NCBI GenBank assembly: GCA_965223025.1
Contig: CBDCVP010000023.1
Location: 3,224,001-3,288,000, forward strand
Source: JABDMH01 sp965223025
GTDB taxonomy: Bacteria > Bacteroidota > Bacteroidia > Chitinophagales > Saprospiraceae
Direction of reading: 5' to 3'
Length of the DNA: 64,000 nucleotides
In this document: positions 63,938-64,000 of the stretch, piece by piece
Numbering within the stretch: position 1 is the first letter of the stretch
Layout of the letters: each line of letters begins with the position of its first letter
Made by a program: the position numbers and the translations under genes
Notes under the pieces: model-generated
Seen by the model: only the letters and a program-made list of their open reading frames with translations
What the model was told of the DNA's origin: nothing
Database searches by the model: none

Positions 63938-64000
63938 ATGGCCTATCAATCTAAACGTATGGAAGAAGTAAGACAAATCATCAGTGCCTATTTAAAGACG
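63938..64000 (+). CDS. IstA-like IS21 transposase, N-terminus (cut by window end)
   Basis: Twenty-one codons from ATG 63938 give MAYQSKRMEEVRQIISAYLK, resembling the N-terminal helix-turn-helix lead of IstA proteins (M-x-x-IRQII-x-x-Y). The position downstream of the repeat array supports it. Too short for certainty. Confidence 0.55.
   Translation, partial: MAYQSKRMEEVRQIISAYLKT

Larger units (their letters stand above)
63660..64000 (+). mobile_element. Left end of IS21-type insertion sequence
   Basis: Six direct repeats related to ATTCCGGCAAGCTGACCCCC lie upstream of a gene start at 63938 that looks like istA. Multiple terminal repeats ahead of istA are characteristic of IS21 elements, where they bind the transposase. 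The element runs out of the window at 64000. The outer boundary is probably just left of the first repeat (63667) but is not proven. Confidence 0.7.

Overview
The window looks like a chromosomal segment of a free-living, probably marine or sediment member of the Bacteroidota (Saprospiria/Lewinella-like by gene content; inference). Supporting signs are a carboxypeptidase with a type IX secretion sorting domain, a PorV/PorQ-type outer-membrane protein, a mutarotase-symporter fusion, a CcsBA cytochrome maturase, several lipoprotein sulfatases, and promoter-like TAnnTTTG boxes in front of the trp operon and the tRNA.

Layout. 0-6 kb: a plus-strand operon with an RraA-like protein, an MlrC-type M81 peptidase, a cyclically permuted mutarotase fused to a sodium:solute symporter, and a sialidase, which together suggest sialic acid scavenging. 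6-8.7 kb: a VanZ-like protein and a TIM-barrel isomerase, separated by gene-free DNA. 8.7-22 kb, minus strand: a tight seven-gene operon that is the most remarkable part of the window. In order of transcription it encodes a membrane b-type cytochrome, a membrane-anchored ferredoxin/FAD oxidoreductase, a 23-heme cytochrome c, a 49-heme cytochrome c built from 9-heme tandem repeats, an outer-membrane beta-barrel, an OB-fold-like lipoprotein and the heme-attachment protein CcsBA. It reads as a complete route for electrons from the inner membrane to the cell surface or back. Just upstream lie an ECF sigma factor and an unusual anti-sigma/beta-barrel hybrid that could sense the envelope.

24-33 kb: a PorV-like protein, a small beta-barrel protein, and a complete trpEGDCFBA operon preceded by a leader peptide with three consecutive Trp codons and a strong intrinsic terminator (an attenuator). 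33-54.8 kb: three lipoprotein sulfatases, a Tsp-like S41 protease, a second ECF sigma factor, a UvrA, a lipoprotein serpin, a small polysaccharide-type cluster (Gfo/Idh/MocA, lipoprotein, sugar phosphotransferase), an M14 carboxypeptidase, a PAP2 phosphatase and a cytochrome c-PQQ sugar dehydrogenase.

54.8-64 kb is a scrapyard region: an IS110 transposase, an initiator tRNA with promoter and terminator, a membrane-bound winged-helix regulator, a truncated hydrolase remnant, a decayed ISKra4-like transposase, a truncated LutA-type gene, a potassium channel gene broken by a 10-bp tandem duplication, the C-terminal part of an IS91-type transposase, and the left end of an IS21-type element that probably cut it. 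All family assignments are by eye from protein motifs; no database search was run.
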